A DNA stretch of 64,000 nt from Cristatella mucedo (Eukaryota > Bryozoa > Phylactolaemata > Cristatellidae): contig WPIO01000006.1 of NCBI GenBank assembly GCA_009760855.2, forward strand, positions 5,264,501-5,328,500, in the 5' to 3' direction. Positions 61,275-64,000 of this stretch are shown one piece after another; within the stretch, counting starts at the first letter, position 1, and every line of letters begins with the position of its first letter. Both the position numbers and the translations under genes were made by a program. A model generated the notes under the pieces. The model made no database searches and was not told where the DNA came from. It was given only the letters and a program-made list of their open reading frames with translations.

Positions 61275-62330
61275 TTTTCATTAATAATAATAAGAATAAT
61301 AGTAATAATGTACTTGATAAAGCGCCCTCAGAGAACTTAATCTCTTTCTAGACGCTTTACATTTGCTGCAAAGGGAAATGCAATTGAATGGTAAGTAAAA
61401 TCATGCTTGAAAAACAAACAAAATGAATAACATGGTTAGGGGTGACATGCACAGGGTCAGCATGCAAATGTGGTTAGTGGCAGCATGCACAGTGTCAGCA
61501 AGCATAAGCACATCAAGGACGAATCACAGGGACCCACTAAATGCTGTCCTAAATAGGTGTGCTTTTAAGTTATTTTTAAATGTGGTCAGGTCAGAAGATG
61601 TTCTTACGCAGGTCGGGAGGGAGTTCCAGGCTTTGGGAGCATACGAACTAAATGCACGGTCTCCAAAGGATTTGAGGTTTGTACGAGGTATTTCTAGACT
61701 GTTGGATTCCGAAAAGCGGTGGTACGATGCTTGGCCTGATGGGGGAGTATGTCGGAGAGATAGGCTGGAGCCATAGAATGAAGTGACCTAAAAGTGAGCG
61801 ACAAAACCTTGAAGTCAATCCGTTGCTTGACTGGTAGCCAGTGCAGGTCGGCAAGAAGTGGAGTAATGTGGCAACTGCGACGCTCACTGCAGACAAGCCT
61901 AGCTGCAGAGTTTTGCACCAGCTGCAATCGCCTGATCGCACATGCTGGTAGGCCAGTAAGCAGTGAGTTGCAGAAGTCGAGACGGGATGTCACGAATGCA
62001 TGGACCAACTTGGACGTGGTATCCTTATCTAAACAAGCCCGAATTTTAGCAATATTATGAAGTTGAAAATAGGCAGATTTGACCGTGGAGCTGATATGGT
62101 CGTCTAACGAGAGGTCGCTTTGGAATATGACACCTAGATTTCGAGCTGATTCGACAGGAGATATGCTGGCAGAGCCAATTTTGAGAGACAGCCTTTCCAA
62201 TCTCTGAATCACACTGGGTTTGCCCATAACTGGTAAGTTGGTTTTGTCATCGTTTAGTTTTAGAAAATTTGCTGCCATCCATGTGCGGATGTCATCGATG
62301 CATGCGGCAAGTGAGTCGTTCATTGTTAGC
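61275..62330 (-). mobile_element. LINE B copy, left arm of a head-to-head pair
   Basis: On the - strand, a 209-codon frame from 62323 covers MNDSLAACIDDIRTWMAANF through LDFCNSLLTGLPACAIRRLQ, then a frame break near 61700 and the C-terminal block, 3' UTR and tail. Truncated just upstream of the thumb. Young by its near identity with 58518-59380 and 38150-39545. Confidence 0.9.
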
Positions 62331-62554
62331 CGTAAGCACCATTAGCAGCTTCTTGCTCTTTATTACCCGGAATTTACGTTTGGTCTGAGCTCTGAGCTCT
62401 GACGCTGATCTTGCATGATTCCTGCATGCACGTCTTTTTCCAGCTGATCGTTGCTGCCAATTAGTCGTAGCCCAACTGTTAGGCAACTTCGGCTGCATTG
62501 TCTTCCACCCACCATTGGCTTTACACCACAAAGGAGTGGGACCGCTCTGCATTG

Positions 62555-63800
62555 GTCCAGGTTCTATCTCAGTGGGAGACTCCAGAGTATTGACGTGAAT
62601 GAATTATGGGGTACGTCAGGGCTCCGTGCAAGGTCCGGTTCTTTTCGCGGTTTATACTCTTCCTCGTGCTGATGTGAATGCCAAACACAATCTAGGCTTT
62701 CACTTCTATGCGGTTGACATTCACTTGTACCTTTGCTTTGATCCCTCCCAGCCTTCGAGCACCTGGAATTCTCTCAGCTCCCTTGCTACATATATTAATG
62801 ACATCCACACATGAGTGGCAGCAAATTTTCTTAAACTAAACGATGATAAAACTAACTTATTAGTTATGGGCAAACCCAGTGTGATTCAGAAATTGGAAAG
62901 GCTGATGGTCATAATTGGCTCTGCCAGCATATCTCCTGTTGAATCAGCTCGAAATGTAGGTGGCATGTTCTAATGTTACCTCTCGGTAGACAATTACATC
63001 AGCTCCAAAATTAAGTCTGCCTACTTTCAGCTACGTAATATTGCTAAAATTCGGGCTTGTTTAGATAAGGATACTATCTCTAAGTTGGTCCATGCATTTG
63101 TGATACCCCGTCTTGACTACTGTAACTTACTGCTTGCTGGCCTACCGGCATGTTCAATCAGGCGCTTATAGCAGGTGCAAAACTCTGCAGCTAGGCTTGT
63201 CTGTCGTGAGAGTTGCAGTTGCTACATCACGTTACTTCTCGCCGACCTGCACTGGCTACCAGTCAAGCAATTGATCGACTTCAAGGTTTCACCGCTCACT
63301 TTTAGGTCTCGTCATTCTTTGGCTCAAGCGTATCCCTCAGATCTACTCTCCCAATAGGCCAATCATCGTACCACCCACTTTTCGGAATCCAACAGTTTAC
63401 CAATACCTCATACAAACCTCAAATCCTTTGGAGACCGTGCATTTAGTTCGTATAGCCCCAAAGCCTGGAACTCACTCCCGACTCGCGTCATAACGTTCCC
63501 TGACTTGACCACATTTAAAAAGAACTTAAAACCGCACCTCTTTAGGACAGCATTTAGTGGGTCCTGTGATTCGTCCTTCATGTCCTTATGCGTGCTGACA
63601 TTGTGCATGCTGCCACTAACAACACTTGCATGCTGACCCTGTGCATGTCACCCCTAACCATGTTATTCATGTTGTTTATCAACCATGATATCACTCACCA
63701 TTCAATAACATTTCTCTTCGCAGCAAATGTAAAGCGCCTAGAAAGAGATTGAGTTCTCTGAGTGCGCCTTATTAATCGCAATATTATTATATCATCATTA
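62555..63800 (+). mobile_element. LINE B copy, right arm of a head-to-head pair
   Basis: Begins at the RFYLSGRLQSIDVNE equivalent and has YGVRQGSVQGPVLFAVYTLP, an altered catalytic box (FHFYAVDIHLYLCF, with YAVD in place of YADD), thumb, C-terminal block, 3' UTR and (ATT)n near 63785. Several stops (for example near 62812 and 63355). The broken YADD box means it was already dead. Confidence 0.88.
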
Positions 63801-63829
63801 TTAAGACGGGCTTCATAGGCAGCTCATAA

Positions 63830-64000
63830 TGATAGTAATATTATTAATAAGACATTTTTATAGTGCCCTAAGGGATCCAAATTGCCGTATGGGCACTCTG
63901 TACACCCTGAAAAGGAAGCATGTCAACTGGTTATTGATAAAATGTGCACTGTAAGAAAACTTATTAACGTAGAGAACAATTCACTCGGATCCAGCAAATG
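63830..64000 (-). mobile_element. Possible LINE tail at the window edge
   Basis: ATTATTAATAAGACATTTTT, TAGTGCCCTAAGGGATCC and GGGCACTCTGTACACCC echo the LINE B terminal block on the - strand, but with notable differences. Cut by the window end. Confidence 0.4.

Overview
This is eukaryotic, animal-type DNA. The evidence is spliced exons with GT-AG borders, L2/CR1-type LINE retrotransposons, tRNA-derived SINEs, decayed Tc1/mariner transposons, long dinucleotide microsatellites and a relic of a Polinton/adintovirus-type DNA polymerase. There is no bacterial gene organisation. An invertebrate metazoan is the likeliest source; the window cannot fix the phylum.

The main result is one conserved, apparently intact host gene on the + strand, scattered over 20-25 kb. 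Eight exons lie at 30838-31134, 36768-36875, 40626-40774, 45446-45601, 46557-46666, 50687-50798, 53368-53495 and 53584-53731, and a candidate last exon lies at 56087-56210. All seven introns between exons 1 and 8 begin GT and end AG, and all reading phases agree. The product is a membrane-anchored protein of about 440 residues. It resembles uncharacterised metazoan proteins with DUF7064/DUF7065-like domains, which also form the N-terminal part of proteins named 'putative phosphoenolpyruvate synthase'. Its biochemical function is unknown.

Layout. 1-4860: an AT-rich, dead protein-primed family B DNA polymerase on the - strand, interrupted beside catalytic motif C by a LINE (family A) with an open frame. 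4861-8150: GC-richer sequence of unknown origin, then overlapping LINE B debris. 8150-20100: mostly unrecognised intergenic DNA with SINEs, a Tc1 pseudogene, microsatellites and a possible solo LTR. 20100-21500: a GC-rich island with a nearly open frame. 21500-26400: more LINE/SINE debris, a CA repeat, and a LINE A copy lying in a 16-bp minisatellite. 26440-29900: a strongly diverged satellite with a period of about 175 bp, directly upstream of the GC-rich first exon of the gene. 30838-56210: the gene, with introns packed with LINE B, LINE A, Tc1, SINEs and long GA/CT tracts. 56300-64000: LINE B copies, including a head-to-head inverted pair.

The repeats form a system. LINE B ends in a conserved hairpin-like tail plus (ATT)n, and one SINE family (SINE1) carries the same tail behind a tRNA-like head. 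This suggests SINE1 uses the LINE B machinery. A second tRNA-like SINE family (SINE2) lacks that tail. Nothing here is a proven new system. The most unusual items are the decayed satellite next to the promoter, the LINE/SINE tail pair, a 49-bp palindrome in intron 1, a large GA/TC inverted tract in intron 5, and the polymerase relic with its LINE insertion.
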